From NCBI RefSeq assembly GCF_047553045.1, contig NZ_CP180208.1, forward strand, positions 2,480,001 through 2,544,000: a stretch of DNA of 64,000 nucleotides, read 5' to 3'. Below, piece by piece: positions 53,634 through 62,846 of this stretch. How positions within the stretch are numbered: the stretch's first letter is position 1; every line of letters starts with the position of its first letter. The stretch is from Sphingomonas_L flavalba_A. GTDB lineage: Bacteria; Pseudomonadota; Alphaproteobacteria; Sphingomonadales; Sphingomonadaceae. A program made the position numbers and the translations under genes. The notes under the pieces are model-generated. The model saw only the letters and a list, made by a program, of their open reading frames with translations, was not told where the DNA came from and searched no databases.

Positions 53634-54008
53634 GATTGCTCCTTGCCTGCCTCGTCGCGCGCCTGAAGACCGGGCGTCAGCCCGGCGCCCACGCATTCCG
53701 CCCGCCCCCTAGCATCCCATCCGTCCAAACCGAAACCGCCGCGATCCAGCCGTACCGCAACCGATTGGACGGTATCGGCCCGCCGGGGTGCCCGGCCCGG
53801 GCATTTTTTGCGCAGCTACCGCATGCCGTTACGGCAACCGCCCGGCGGCGGCACAGCCCGGCCGCGCGCGGCGGCAACCCCGCGGGATTCCGGCATCCGT
53901 GCCGCAGGCGGGCATTGACCGCGCTCCAATCTGAACGCAACATGCCGCAGCAAAATCGCGCTCGGCGCGATGGCCGGACAGCCGGCACCATTGGGGGAGG
54001 ATGGTTTG
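53634..54008. other. intergenic stretch between folE and a TonB receptor
   Basis: 375 bases without a gene. They hold the folE GTG-start RBS on the left and a GGGGGAGG RBS for the receptor at about 53992-53999. An 8-base inverted pair, CCGTCCAA at 53721-53728 and TTGGACGG at 53765-53772, could be a regulator site. TTGACC at 53915 with CAACAT 17 bases later is a weak promoter candidate for the receptor. Nothing else is visible. Confidence 0.4.
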
Positions 54009-56999
54009 ATGGGGAAGTTCGATCTTCTGGGCGCAAGCATGCTCGCGCTGATCGTCTCGGCGCCCGCCACGGCGCAATCTGTCCCGGCCGATACGGCGGA
54101 GTCCGGCCTTGCCGATATCGTCGTCACCGCCCAGCGCCAGTCCGAACGGCTTCAGGACGTGCCGATCGCCGTCTCCGCATTTTCGGCGGAAACGCTTGAG
54201 CGGCAGCAGATCCGCAACGCCACCGACCTGCAACTGTCGCTGCCCAACGTCACCTTCACCAAGACCAACTTCACCTCGTCCAGCTTCAACATTCGCGGCA
54301 TCGGCGACCTGTGCGTCGGCATCACCTGCGATTCCGCCACCGCGATCCATGTCAACGACATGCCGCTGCTGTCGACCAGGCTGTTCGAAACCGAATATTT
54401 CGATCTGGAACGGGTGGAGGTGCTGCGCGGCCCGCAAGGCACGCTGTTCGGCCGCAACGCGACATCGGGCGTGGTCAATTTCATCACCGCGCGCCCCAGC
54501 CTATCCGCATTCGGCGCCAGCGGATCGGTGGAATACGGCAATTACGACTCGGTCAAGGTCAACGGCATGGTCAACCTGCCGGTGGGGGAGACGCTCGGCG
54601 CCCGCGTCGCCGGCTATTATCTGAACCGCGACGGCTATACCAGGAACCTCTACGACAACAGCCGGATCGACGGCCGCGACCTCTACGCGCTGCGCGGCAC
54701 CATCCGCTGGGAACCCAGCCCCGACACCACGCTCGACCTGATGGGCTATTACTTCCGCGAGAAGGACGACCGGTCGCGCATCCAGAAGCAGCTATGCCAT
54801 CGCGATCCGACCGGCGTGCTCGGCTGTTTGCCGGACAGGCTGGCGAACGAAACGCTGAACGGCAACGCCACCTTCCCGGCAACGCTGGTTTCGAACGAGT
54901 TCCTCGCCATCCAGTCGGGTGGCGCGCTGACCCCGTTCGGCCTTGGTAGCGTCTACGGCGCGGACGTGTTCTCCAGCTCGGTCAACCCGGCCGGCGTGCG
55001 TACCGTCAACACCGATTTCAAGCCGACCTACTATGCCCGCGAGGTCCAGTTCATGGGCAAGCTGCATCAGCAGCTGGGCGATGCGTTCAGTCTGACCATC
55101 ACCGGCGGCTATGCAAAGAACGAGGTCGACTCCCGATCCGACTATAATCTCGCGGTGCAGGATTCGCTGGCCACCAACCCGGGCCTGCTTGCGCTCCATG
55201 CCTATGGCCGGGCGGGCAGCCTGGCGCCGTTCCTCGACCCGGTTCGCCAGACGTTGATCCCCAACGGGCCGGCCGGCGGCGTCTGCCAATCGGATCTCGA
55301 ACCGACCGGTACCGGCGTCTACGGTGGCCACAGCGTCGGCTGCTTCACCAGCAGCCTCGATTTCGACCGGTCGAAACAGACGACCCGGCAATATTCGGTT
55401 GAGGGCCATATCGACAGCAAGCTGGACGGCATGTTCAACTTCCTGATCGGCGGCCTCTATCTGGACAGCAAGACCCGCGACAACAGCTACTATATCAGCT
55501 CGTTCGGCATCGATTACGCTGCGGGCCTGCTCGGCGCGGCGACCTCGGCACAGATGGCGCCGCTCGGGGTACCGCTCAGCTATTTCGGTACGCCGACCTA
55601 CCGCAACCATTCGGACCTGTTCCGGCTGAAATCCTACGGCATCTTCGGCGAAGCCTATCTGGAATTCAGCGACCGGGTGAAACTGACCCTCGGCGCGCGC
55701 TACAACAACGACAAGAAATTCTACCGCGCCCGCACCACCTTGCTGCAGGACGCGGTCGGCAATTTCGCGCTGGTCCCGTTCGGCTCCACGGATTTCACCG
55801 ACGCGGTGAATTACGGCCAGCTTGATTACGACGCCAGCACCCCCGGCGCGCAGGAATTTGCCGTCACCCGTGTCGGCTTCAGCAAGATGACCGGGCGCGC
55901 CGTCCTCGATTTCAAGGTCACACCCGACAACCTGCTCTATCTGTCCTATTCGCGCGGCTACAAGTCGGGCGGCGTCAATCCGCCGCTGTCGGCGATCTTC
56001 GCGGTGCCGTCGCAATTCACGCCGGAAACGGTCGATGCGTTCGAAATCGGCTCGAAGAATACCTTCCTCAACGGCACGCTGCGCCTGAACCTGACCGGCT
56101 TCTACTATAAGTATAACGATCTGCAGCTCAGCCGGATCGTGTCACGCACCGCGGTCAACGACAATGTCAGCGCCAATATCTACGGGCTGGAGGCGGAAGC
56201 GCTGATCAGTCCGGTGCGCCGCCTGCTGGTCAACCTGAACTTCAGCTATCTGCGCACCAAGGTGTCGGACGACAAATATCTGGTCAACACCCGCGACCCG
56301 TCCGGCGGCCGGTCCGATGTCGTCATCGTCAAGGACCTGTCGAACGCCGCCAACTGCGCGGTGGTGCCGACCACCGCCGGCAACGCCGCCGGGGCCAACA
56401 GCTTCGTCGGGCTGGTCAACACCCAGGCACTTGGCCTGCAGGCGCCGCGCGCGATACCGGGCATGGGCGCGACCGGCGCCTTCTCGCTGTGCAGCACGCT
56501 CCAACAGCTTTCCACCAACACCCTGCCAGCCGGCTCGCCGCTGCTCGCGCTGCAACCGGTGCTGAACGGCCTGTTCGGCGTCGACGCCAACGGCAACCTG
56601 CCGTTTCACGTCGCCGGCAGCGGAGTAGAGGTCAACATTCGCGGCAACCAGTTGCCGCAGGCGCCGCGCTACAAATTCTCGGCGGGCATCCAGTACACCG
56701 CCGATTTCGCCAACGGCATGTCGTTCGTGCCCCGCTTCGACATCACCTACACCGGCGAATCCTATGCCAGCATCTTCAACGGCCATATCGACCGGATGCA
56801 GGGCTATGCGATCATCAACGCACAGGCGCAGCTCAACGGCCCCGACGACCGCTGGTTCGTGCGCGGCTTCATCCAGAATCTCACCAACAACAACGCGATC
56901 ACCGGCCAGTATGTGACCGACCAGTCGACCGGGCTGTTCACCAACATCTTCACGCTGGAACCGCGCCGCTACGGGGTCGCCGCCGGCTTCCGCTTCTAA
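54009..56999 (+). CDS. TonB-dependent receptor
   Basis: Outer-membrane receptor of 996 residues. Signal peptide about 1-22 (PATAQSVP). TonB box-like region DIVVTAQRQSERLQDVPIAVSAFS is the classic start of the sphingomonad catabolic receptors, followed by a plug with VEVLRGPQGTLFGRNATSGVVN and a barrel ending YGVAAGFRF. No STN domain, so no sigma signalling. The ATG has GGGGGAGG upstream. It is isolated from enzyme genes, between folE and the second mucR; substrate cannot be inferred. Confidence 0.93.
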   Translation: MGKFDLLGASMLALIVSAPATAQSVPADTAESGLADIVVTAQRQSERLQDVPIAVSAFSAETLERQQIRNATDLQLSLPNVTFTKTNFTSSSFNIRGIGDLCVGITCDSATAIHVNDMPLLSTRLFETEYFDLERVEVLRGPQGTLFGRNATSGVVNFITARPSLSAFGASGSVEYGNYDSVKVNGMVNLPVGETLGARVAGYYLNRDGYTRNLYDNSRIDGRDLYALRGTIRWEPSPDTTLDLMGYYFREKDDRSRIQKQLCHRDPTGVLGCLPDRLANETLNGNATFPATLVSNEFLAIQSGGALTPFGLGSVYGADVFSSSVNPAGVRTVNTDFKPTYYAREVQFMGKLHQQLGDAFSLTITGGYAKNEVDSRSDYNLAVQDSLATNPGLLALHAYGRAGSLAPFLDPVRQTLIPNGPAGGVCQSDLEPTGTGVYGGHSVGCFTSSLDFDRSKQTTRQYSVEGHIDSKLDGMFNFLIGGLYLDSKTRDNSYYISSFGIDYAAGLLGAATSAQMAPLGVPLSYFGTPTYRNHSDLFRLKSYGIFGEAYLEFSDRVKLTLGARYNNDKKFYRARTTLLQDAVGNFALVPFGSTDFTDAVNYGQLDYDASTPGAQEFAVTRVGFSKMTGRAVLDFKVTPDNLLYLSYSRGYKSGGVNPPLSAIFAVPSQFTPETVDAFEIGSKNTFLNGTLRLNLTGFYYKYNDLQLSRIVSRTAVNDNVSANIYGLEAEALISPVRRLLVNLNFSYLRTKVSDDKYLVNTRDPSGGRSDVVIVKDLSNAANCAVVPTTAGNAAGANSFVGLVNTQALGLQAPRAIPGMGATGAFSLCSTLQQLSTNTLPAGSPLLALQPVLNGLFGVDANGNLPFHVAGSGVEVNIRGNQLPQAPRYKFSAGIQYTADFANGMSFVPRFDITYTGESYASIFNGHIDRMQGYAIINAQAQLNGPDDRWFVRGFIQNLTNNNAITGQYVTDQSTGLFTNIFTLEPRRYGVAAGFRF

Positions 57000-57322
57000 G
57001 CGTCCGCCTGCCCAACCCGGTGCTTCCCCGCCGCCGCGCCATCGCGGCGGCGGGGGATCCGCCCCTTATCGACATAATGACAACGCCGCGGTCCCGGCGC
57101 ACGTCCGCCGCGAACAGCCGCCTCACCCTATTTGTTTGGCGCCGCTTCTCCAGTCATCGTCACCGGACAGCCCGTCTTTCGGCGTATCATCGGGGTATCG
57201 GGTCGACAAATTGTACATTTCGTGCAAGCATCCGCGCGCGATATTGGGTCGGTCATTCCCCCTTCGACTGATCCATGGAATATCCGGATACCGCGCCGCC
57301 CCGGAATATGGAGTAGAAAATA
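57000..57322. other. intergenic stretch upstream of the second mucR
   Basis: 323 bases without a gene. The last 130 bases are lower in GC than the surroundings (ATTGTACATTT, AATATGGAGTAGAAAAT), as expected for a MucR self-regulated leader. GGAG at 57310-57313 serves as RBS. No -35/-10 pair with normal spacing could be placed. Confidence 0.4.
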
Positions 57323-57820
57323 ATGGCCGATGCCGAACAGACCGATCTCACCATGCTGACCGTCGACTTGTTGAGTGCCTATGTCACCAACAATTCTGTG
57401 CCCAGCGCCGATCTCGCCGCACTGATCAAGGCGACGCATGCGGCACTGACCGACATCAACGCCCCCGCCTCCGCCGAATCCGATGCGCCGGAAGTCCAGC
57501 CGGCGGTCACGGTCCGCAAAAGTCTCGGATCACGCGAATATATTCTTAGCCTGATCGACGGAAAAGCTTACAAGACCCTGAAAAGGCACCTTTCCCGCCA
57601 CGGTCTGACCCCGGACGAATACCGTCAACGGTACAACCTGCCGAGCAACTACCCGATGGTCGCGCCGGCCTATTCGGAACAGCGTCGCCTCGTCGCGCAG
57701 AAGCTCGGCCTCGGTCGCAAGCGCCCGGCCGCCGCTGCCAAGGCGGCTCCCGCGCCGACCAAGCCCCCCCGCGCGTCTGCGGCTAAGAAGCCCGCCGGCC
57801 GGCGCAAGGCCGCCAGCTGA
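57323..57820 (+). CDS. MucR/Ros-family regulator (second copy) with Ala/Lys/Pro-rich tail
   Basis: 165-residue MucR paralogue. The N-terminal oligomerisation part and the C-terminal NYPMVAPAYSEQRRLVAQKLGLG core are typical. Two unusual points: the zinc cysteine of the ICLED motif is replaced by Ser76 (YILSLIDG), while Asp79, His89 and His93 remain; and residues 131-165 form a tail of lysine, arginine, alanine and proline (KRPAAAAKAAPAPTK, KPAGRRKAAS) like histone H1 or bacterial H1-like tails. Probably DNA-binding without structural zinc. Confidence 0.9.
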   Translation: MADAEQTDLTMLTVDLLSAYVTNNSVPSADLAALIKATHAALTDINAPASAESDAPEVQPAVTVRKSLGSREYILSLIDGKAYKTLKRHLSRHGLTPDEYRQRYNLPSNYPMVAPAYSEQRRLVAQKLGLGRKRPAAAAKAAPAPTKPPRASAAKKPAGRRKAAS

Positions 57821-57845
57821 TCCGGCGTCATCCTGTCGATCGTCG

Positions 57846-57892
57846 AAAAAAGCGGGTTCCGTCCCCAGTTCCCCCCTTTGAACGGAACCCGC
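57846..57892 (-). terminator. intrinsic terminator of the minus-strand thrC operon
   Basis: GCGGGTTCCGT (57852-57862) pairs perfectly with ACGGAACCCGC (57882-57892), 11 base pairs, 19-base loop, followed on the minus strand by six T (57851-57846). It lies 157 bases after the methyltransferase stop. On the plus strand it lies 31 bases after mucR but lacks a T-tract, so it mainly serves the minus strand. Confidence 0.8.
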
Positions 57893-58048
57893 CAGAAATC
57901 GCCGCGAAGGGAACGCAGCGAACTGGCCTGACTATGCGACGAAAGGATGATGCTGTCCACGGCTATCATACCGGCCGGGTATCATTTTAGCGGGCAATAG
58001 GAATGGCATCACGCGCAAATTCCCGCTGGGCCGGCGGGCGCCTTTGAC

Positions 58049-58921
58049 TCAGTCCGCGGTCCAGCGGGCGAAGATCGCGGTCGGCAGCAACAGCCCGCGC
58101 GCCTCCTCGCGCACCGCCAGTTCCCCGGCTTCCACCCGTCCCGGCAGGTCGGCAAAGGCCTGGGCAAGCAGTTCGCCAATCGCCAGTGCCGACATCCGGA
58201 CCGCATAGACGGTCAGGAACAGAAAGCGCGATTCGGCGTCGAGCAGACGGCGGCAGTCGGTGATCAGGGCGGGCAGCCCTTCCTCCAGCCGCCACACCTC
58301 GCCGGCCGGGCCACGGCCGTATTTCGGCGGGTCGAGGATGATGCCGTCATAACGGTGGCCGCGCCGCACCTCGCGCGCGACGAACTTGGCCGCATCGTCA
58401 ACCAGCCAGCGGATCGGCGCCGCCGCCTGGCCGGACAGGATGGCGTTGGCCCGCGCCGCGTCCACCGATTTGCGCGACGCATCGACATGGACCATCTGCG
58501 CCCCCGCCGCCGCCAGCGCCAGCGTGCCGACGCCGGTATAGCCGAACAGGTTCATCACCGACGGCGCGTCCCGCCCGGCAATGCGTTCGCGCATCCAGCT
58601 CCACACCGGCGCCATGTCGGGAAAGAAGCCGAGATGGCGGAACGGCGTGCAATTGGCCTGGAAACGCACCTCGTTCCAGTCGAGCGGCCAGCCTTCGTCC
58701 GGCACCGGTCCGGTCAGTTGCCAGCGCCCGCCGCCATCCTCGTCCGATCCGGGAATGAACGCGCCGTCCGCCCGCCAGTCGGGCGCGGCGGGCGCCCACA
58801 GCGCCTGCGGCTCCGGCCGGATAAACCGGAACCGGCCATAGCGTTCCAGCTTGCGCCCGTGGCCGCTGTCGATCAGGCCGTAATCGGCCCACGGCTCGCC
58901 GATGAGGGTGGAAAGGGTCAC
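58049..58921 (-). CDS. class I SAM-dependent methyltransferase (RlmI/RlmL-like)
   Basis: 290-residue methyltransferase with similarity to the catalytic half of rRNA cytosine methyltransferases. SAM-binding motif I is NLFGYTGVGTLALAAAGA and motif IV is ILDPPKYGRGPAGEVW (DPPK). It lacks the N-terminal PUA domain of RlmI, so the RNA target is uncertain. It overlaps the thrC stop by four bases (ATGA) and shares its transcript. Confidence 0.88.
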   Translation of the reverse strand: MTLSTLIGEPWADYGLIDSGHGRKLERYGRFRFIRPEPQALWAPAAPDWRADGAFIPGSDEDGGGRWQLTGPVPDEGWPLDWNEVRFQANCTPFRHLGFFPDMAPVWSWMRERIAGRDAPSVMNLFGYTGVGTLALAAAGAQMVHVDASRKSVDAARANAILSGQAAAPIRWLVDDAAKFVAREVRRGHRYDGIILDPPKYGRGPAGEVWRLEEGLPALITDCRRLLDAESRFLFLTVYAVRMSALAIGELLAQAFADLPGRVEAGELAVREEARGLLLPTAIFARWTAD

Positions 58922-60315
58922 CGCGGCGTGGCGTGCGCCGCGATATGGGCGGTCACCGCGCCAAAATCCGCCGGCAGCGACACACAGCGTTCGGCGCGGG
59001 CGAACAGATCGCCGACCCGCGCCGGCAACGCCGGCCGGTTGCCGGTCGCGCGCTCCACCGCGTCGCGAAACTTGGCGGAATGGGCGGTGGCCAGCGTGAC
59101 CAGCGGCACCGCCGGGTCGAGATCGGCGGCGCGCGCGGCGGCCAGGCCGACGGCGCTGTGCGGGTCGATCACCTGCCCCGCCGCCTCGCTGGCCCAGCGC
59201 ATCGCCAGCGCCATGTCGTCGGCGTCGATCCGCGCGCTGGCGAACAGGCCGGCGGCACCGCCCAATTGCCCGTCCGTCAGCCGCATCGCCTTCGTCGCCT
59301 CGAACCCGTGCATCTGCGCCGCCATCGCCTGCCCATCGCGCCCGCCCAGGTCGAACAGCAACCGCTCGAAATTGGAACTGACCTGAATGTCCATCGACGG
59401 CGTCGCGGTCGCGGTCACCTCACCGGTCGAATAGTCGCCGCTGGACAGCGCGCGATAGAGGATGTCGTTGACGTTGGTCGCGACGATCAGCCGGGCGATC
59501 GGCAGGCCCATCTTTGCCGCGACATAGCCGGCGAACACGTCACCGAAATTGCCGGTCGGCACCGAAAACGCCACCGGCCGCCCCGGCGCGCCCAGCCGGA
59601 CGGCGGCGTAGAAATAATAGACGACCTGGGCCATCAACCGCGCCCAGTTGATCGAATTGACCGCCGACAGGGCGAAACGCCCGGCGAAATCGCGGTCAGC
59701 GAACATCGCCTTCACCAGCGCCTGCGCGTCGTCGAAACTGCCGTCGATCGCGATATTGTGGACGTTGGGGGCGAACACCGTCGTCATCTGGCGACGCTGC
59801 ACGTCGGACACCCGGCCTTCCGGGTGGAGCATGAAGATGTCGACCTTGGCCCGGCCGGCAATCGCGTCGATCGCCGCCGATCCGGTATCGCCGCTGGTCG
59901 CGCCGACGATGGTCAGATGGGTGTCGCGGTTCGACAGAAAACGCTCGAACAACAGGCCTAACAGTTGCAGCGCCACGTCCTTGAACGCCAGCGTCGGGCC
60001 GTGAAACAGCTCCAGCAGCCACTGCCGCTCGTCAAGCTGGACCAGCGGCGTCACGGCGGCGTGGGAAAACCGGCCATAGGCCTGCGTGCACAGCGCGCGC
60101 AGCGCGTCCTCGTCCAGCGCGTCGCCGACAAACGGCTTCATCACCGCGACGGCGGTATCGACATAGGACAGGCCGGCCAGCGCGGCGATCGCGTCGGCCG
60201 AAAAGCTTGGCCAGCGTTCCGGCAGATACAGGCCGCCGTCGGGCGCGAGGCCCGCCAGCGTCACCTGTTCGAAGTCGAGCGGCGGCGCTGCCCCTCTGGT
60301 GCTGATATAGCGCAT
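58918..60315 (-). CDS. thrC: threonine synthase
   Basis: PLP enzyme that makes L-threonine from O-phosphohomoserine. 465 residues, the long proteobacterial type. PLP lysine is Lys112 in GPTLAFKDVALQ; VGATSGDTGSAAIDAI (quoted in part) is the phosphate-binding loop and PTGNFGDVFAGYVA another conserved segment. The start MRYISTRG is typical. Leads the thrC-methyltransferase pair and lies about 64 bases from the surf1 stop upstream. Confidence 0.96.
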   Translation of the reverse strand: MRYISTRGAAPPLDFEQVTLAGLAPDGGLYLPERWPSFSADAIAALAGLSYVDTAVAVMKPFVGDALDEDALRALCTQAYGRFSHAAVTPLVQLDERQWLLELFHGPTLAFKDVALQLLGLLFERFLSNRDTHLTIVGATSGDTGSAAIDAIAGRAKVDIFMLHPEGRVSDVQRRQMTTVFAPNVHNIAIDGSFDDAQALVKAMFADRDFAGRFALSAVNSINWARLMAQVVYYFYAAVRLGAPGRPVAFSVPTGNFGDVFAGYVAAKMGLPIARLIVATNVNDILYRALSSGDYSTGEVTATATPSMDIQVSSNFERLLFDLGGRDGQAMAAQMHGFEATKAMRLTDGQLGGAAGLFASARIDADDMALAMRWASEAAGQVIDPHSAVGLAAARAADLDPAVPLVTLATAHSAKFRDAVERATGNRPALPARVGDLFARAERCVSLPADFGAVTAHIAAHATPR

Positions 60316-60379
60316 GGCGGGCGCTTAGCCGGGCTGGCCGCACATCGCAACGCCGCTGCGCGCCACATCGCCCGTCATG

Positions 60380-60949
60380 TCACCCGCGCCGGCGCAGCGC
60401 CAGGCCGTAGATGATCATCGCCACGCCGGCGAAAAGGAACCACTGCACGGCATAGGACAGGTGGTTGTTGGGAATGTCTTCGGGCGACGGCGCCGCCGCC
60501 GCCTGCAACCCCGGCGCCGGTTCGCTCGCGACCAGCCGGATGACGTGCTGGCTGTCCGGGGCGATGACGCCGGTCACCGGCCCACCGGTCCACGCCGGGT
60601 CGTCCGGCCGGTCGGACCAGCCCATCACCGCCTGAAACCCCGGCCCTTCCGCCCCACGCCGGCACTGGGCGATATGGGACCATCCGGGCACCCCGGCCAG
60701 ATTACGCCCGCTGGTCGATCGCCAGCCGACCACCTCGACGCACAGCGCGCTGCTCCGGCGGAACAGCGGCGCGTTGCGCGGGTCGGGTACGGTGGGATAG
60801 GCAACCGGCGGCTGGTCGTGCGCGGCGGCGTAGGTGGCGAGCAGCGCCGCCTTCCACTGCGCCCGCTGCAACTGCCAGATGCCAAGGCCGATCATCAGCG
60901 CCACCGCCAGCGCGACGATGACGGTGGGGATAAGCGGCAACCGCTTCAT
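60380..60949 (-). CDS. SURF1-family cytochrome oxidase assembly protein
   Basis: Assembly factor linked to haem a insertion into subunit I. 189 residues, shorter than the usual 230-250. The N-terminal span (IPTVIVALAVALMIGLGIWQLQRAQWK in part) and C-terminal span (NNHLSYAVQWFLFAGVAMIIYGL in part) with HLSYAxQWF are diagnostic SURF1 signatures; the periplasmic part between is shortened. Start overlaps the DUF983 stop (ATGA). Last gene of the oxidase run. Confidence 0.92.
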   Translation of the reverse strand: MKRLPLIPTVIVALAVALMIGLGIWQLQRAQWKAALLATYAAAHDQPPVAYPTVPDPRNAPLFRRSSALCVEVVGWRSTSGRNLAGVPGWSHIAQCRRGAEGPGFQAVMGWSDRPDDPAWTGGPVTGVIAPDSQHVIRLVASEPAPGLQAAAAPSPEDIPNNHLSYAVQWFLFAGVAMIIYGLALRRRG

Positions 60950-61278
60950 GCCTCGCCCTGTCGCCCCTCGCCGGCATCGTTGTGATATTCGGAATAGAGC
61001 AACGCCGCCTTCGACACCCGCAGCGCGCCGATAACCAATCCGGCGGTTATCGGCACCCACAGCAGGACATGCACCCAGAATGGCGGGCCGACGGTCAGTT
61101 CAAGCGCAATCGCCAGGCCGACGATCAACCCGCCAAGGAACAGGGTCAGCAACGCCGCCGGCCCGTCGCCGACATTGAACGCCGAATAATCCAGCCCGCA
61201 CGCGCGGCATCGCGGCGCGAAACCGACAACGCTGGCGAACAACGTCTTGGCGCCGCAGCGGGGGCACAGCCCCCGCAA
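60946..61278 (-). CDS. DUF983-family membrane protein
   Basis: About 110 residues with a zinc-ribbon-like start (CPRCGAKTLF...CRACGLDY) and two membrane spans (LLTLFLGGLIVGLAIALE, VLLWVPITAGLVIGAL). DUF983 genes sit between coxC and surf1 in many alphaproteobacteria and are presumed oxidase-assembly related. The start is uncertain: no ATG or GTG near the expected place; TTG at 61278 (giving M-RGLCPRCG) is the nearest, though family-like residues (LPGLARAS) continue upstream to the coxC stop. Confidence 0.8.
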   Translation of the reverse strand: MRGLCPRCGAKTLFASVVGFAPRCRACGLDYSAFNVGDGPAALLTLFLGGLIVGLAIALELTVGPPFWVHVLLWVPITAGLVIGALRVSKAALLYSEYHNDAGEGRQGEA

Positions 61279-61306
61279 CGATGCTCGGGCGAGACCGGGA
61301 AGCGTA

Positions 61307-62128
61307 TCAGCCGCCGTGGATCGGTGCGCCGGCGCTGCCCCATACGTAGATGGTGATGAACAGGAACAGCCAGACGACGTCGACGAAGTGCCAGTACCAG
61401 GCGGCCGCTTCAAAACCGAAGTGCTGCCGCGGGGTAAAGTCACCCTTGTAGGTGCGGATCAGGCAGACGATCAGGAAGATCGTGCCGACCAGCACGTGGA
61501 AGCCGTGGAACCCGGTCGCCATGTAGAAGGCGGCGCTGTAGTTCAGACCCTTGAACGGGAACGGCGCGTGGATGTACTCGAACACCTGGATGCTGCTGAA
61601 CAGCGCGCCAAGCAAAATGGTCAGCCACAGGCCCTTCTTCAGCCCTTCGCGGTCACCGTGGATCAGCGAATGGTGCGCCCAGGTGATGGTGGTGCCCGAA
61701 CACAGCAGGATCAGCGTATTGAGCAGCGGGAAGGAGAACGGGTCGATCACCTCGATGCCCTTGGGCGGCCACACCCCGCCGACCGACTCGACCGCCGCCG
61801 GGAACAGCGCGAAATCGAACCAGGCCCAGAACCAGCCGACGAAGAACATCACTTCGGACGCAATGAACAGGATCATGCCGTACCGCAGGTGCAGCCCGAC
61901 CACCGGAGTATGGTCCCCGGCATTGGCCTCGCGCACCACGTCCGCCCACCACAGGTACATGGTGGCGATCACGCCGGCGACGCCCAGCATGAAAATGCTG
62001 CCGCCATAGGCGGCGGTATGCATCCACATGACCGCGCCAACCGCCATGACCAGCGCCGAGAATGAGCCCATCAGCGGCCACGGGCTGGGAGGCAGGATAT
62101 GGTAGTCGTGGTTCTTGGCGCCGGCCAT
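61307..62128 (-). CDS. ctaE: cytochrome c oxidase subunit III
   Basis: Integral subunit III of aa3-type oxidase, 273 residues, seven membrane spans. HDYHILPPSPWPLMGSFSA at the start, the conserved ALYPWG-region equivalent, and HFGFEAAAWYWHFVDVVWLFLF near the end are characteristic. It follows ctaG by 35 bases and precedes the DUF983 gene by 28 (assuming the TTG start). Confidence 0.95.
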   Translation of the reverse strand: MAGAKNHDYHILPPSPWPLMGSFSALVMAVGAVMWMHTAAYGGSIFMLGVAGVIATMYLWWADVVREANAGDHTPVVGLHLRYGMILFIASEVMFFVGWFWAWFDFALFPAAVESVGGVWPPKGIEVIDPFSFPLLNTLILLCSGTTITWAHHSLIHGDREGLKKGLWLTILLGALFSSIQVFEYIHAPFPFKGLNYSAAFYMATGFHGFHVLVGTIFLIVCLIRTYKGDFTPRQHFGFEAAAWYWHFVDVVWLFLFITIYVWGSAGAPIHGG

Positions 62129-62163
62129 CTGTCTGAAGACCCCTTTGTTGATTCCGCTCCGCT

Positions 62164-62718
62164 CTAGCTTCCGGCCTTCGCCGGGTCCACCGGGAAGAAC
62201 GTGTAGCTAAGCGTGATTTCCTGAATATCGTCGGCGTCCCGATCATCGAGAATCTTGGGATCGACGAAGAAGATCACCGGCATCCGCACGGTCTCGCCGG
62301 GCTTCAGCGTCTGCTGGGTAAAGCAGAAACACTCGATCTTGGTGAAATATTTGCCGGCCGTGCTCGGCGACACATTGAACGTCGCGGTCCCGGTCACTTC
62401 GTGGCTGGCTGTGTTGCGCGCGACAAAGAACGCCATGTCGCGCGCGCCGACGGCGATGTCGTCGGTCTCGCGCTCCGGCTTGAATTCCCACGGCAGGTTC
62501 GGCGCGGTGTTGGAATCGAAACGGATGCGGACCATTCGGGTCGACACGGCGCCGGTCGTCGGCGCCGCGACGGCGCGCTGCGTCGTCCCCTGAAAACCGG
62601 TAACCTGGCAGAACAGGCGATACAGCGGCACGCTGGCATAGCCGAGGCCGAGCATGCCAAGCACAAGCACGGCGGCGGCAATGGCGCTGCGGCGGTTGCG
62701 GACGGCAAGCTCGGTCAT
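62164..62718 (-). CDS. ctaG: cytochrome c oxidase assembly protein CtaG (Cox11)
   Basis: Copper chaperone for the CuB centre of subunit I, 184 residues. One N-terminal span (AAAVLVLGMLGLGYASVPLYRLFCQ in part) with the VPLYRLFCQVTGFQGT motif, and the periplasmic copper motif CFCFTQQTL. Normal length. It overlaps the stop of the small CoxF-like gene and leads into ctaE. Confidence 0.95.
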   Translation of the reverse strand: MTELAVRNRRSAIAAAVLVLGMLGLGYASVPLYRLFCQVTGFQGTTQRAVAAPTTGAVSTRMVRIRFDSNTAPNLPWEFKPERETDDIAVGARDMAFFVARNTASHEVTGTATFNVSPSTAGKYFTKIECFCFTQQTLKPGETVRMPVIFFVDPKILDDRDADDIQEITLSYTFFPVDPAKAGS

Positions 62719-62846
62719 GACCCGCTCATCTTGGCTATGGCGATGAAATAGAACAGCACGACCAGCGCGCCGAGCAGCAGCGCGGTAACCAGCGCCCGCG
62801 ACCGCTGCCGCGACCGGATGCGGTCGGTGTCGTCCGGCTCGCTCAT
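62715..62846 (-). CDS. small CoxF-like membrane protein, 43 residues
   Basis: A 43-residue single-span protein: hydrophilic N-terminus rich in Arg/Asp (MSEPDDTDRIRSRQRSR) and one span (ALVTALLLGALVVLFYFIAIA in part). Size, topology and place between ctaB and ctaG match the CoxF-type small proteins of alphaproteobacterial oxidase clusters. ATG overlaps the ctaB stop, and its TGA overlaps the ctaG ATG, so it is translated between them. Easily missed because a longer false frame covers it. Confidence 0.82.
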   Translation of the reverse strand: MSEPDDTDRIRSRQRSRALVTALLLGALVVLFYFIAIAKMSGS

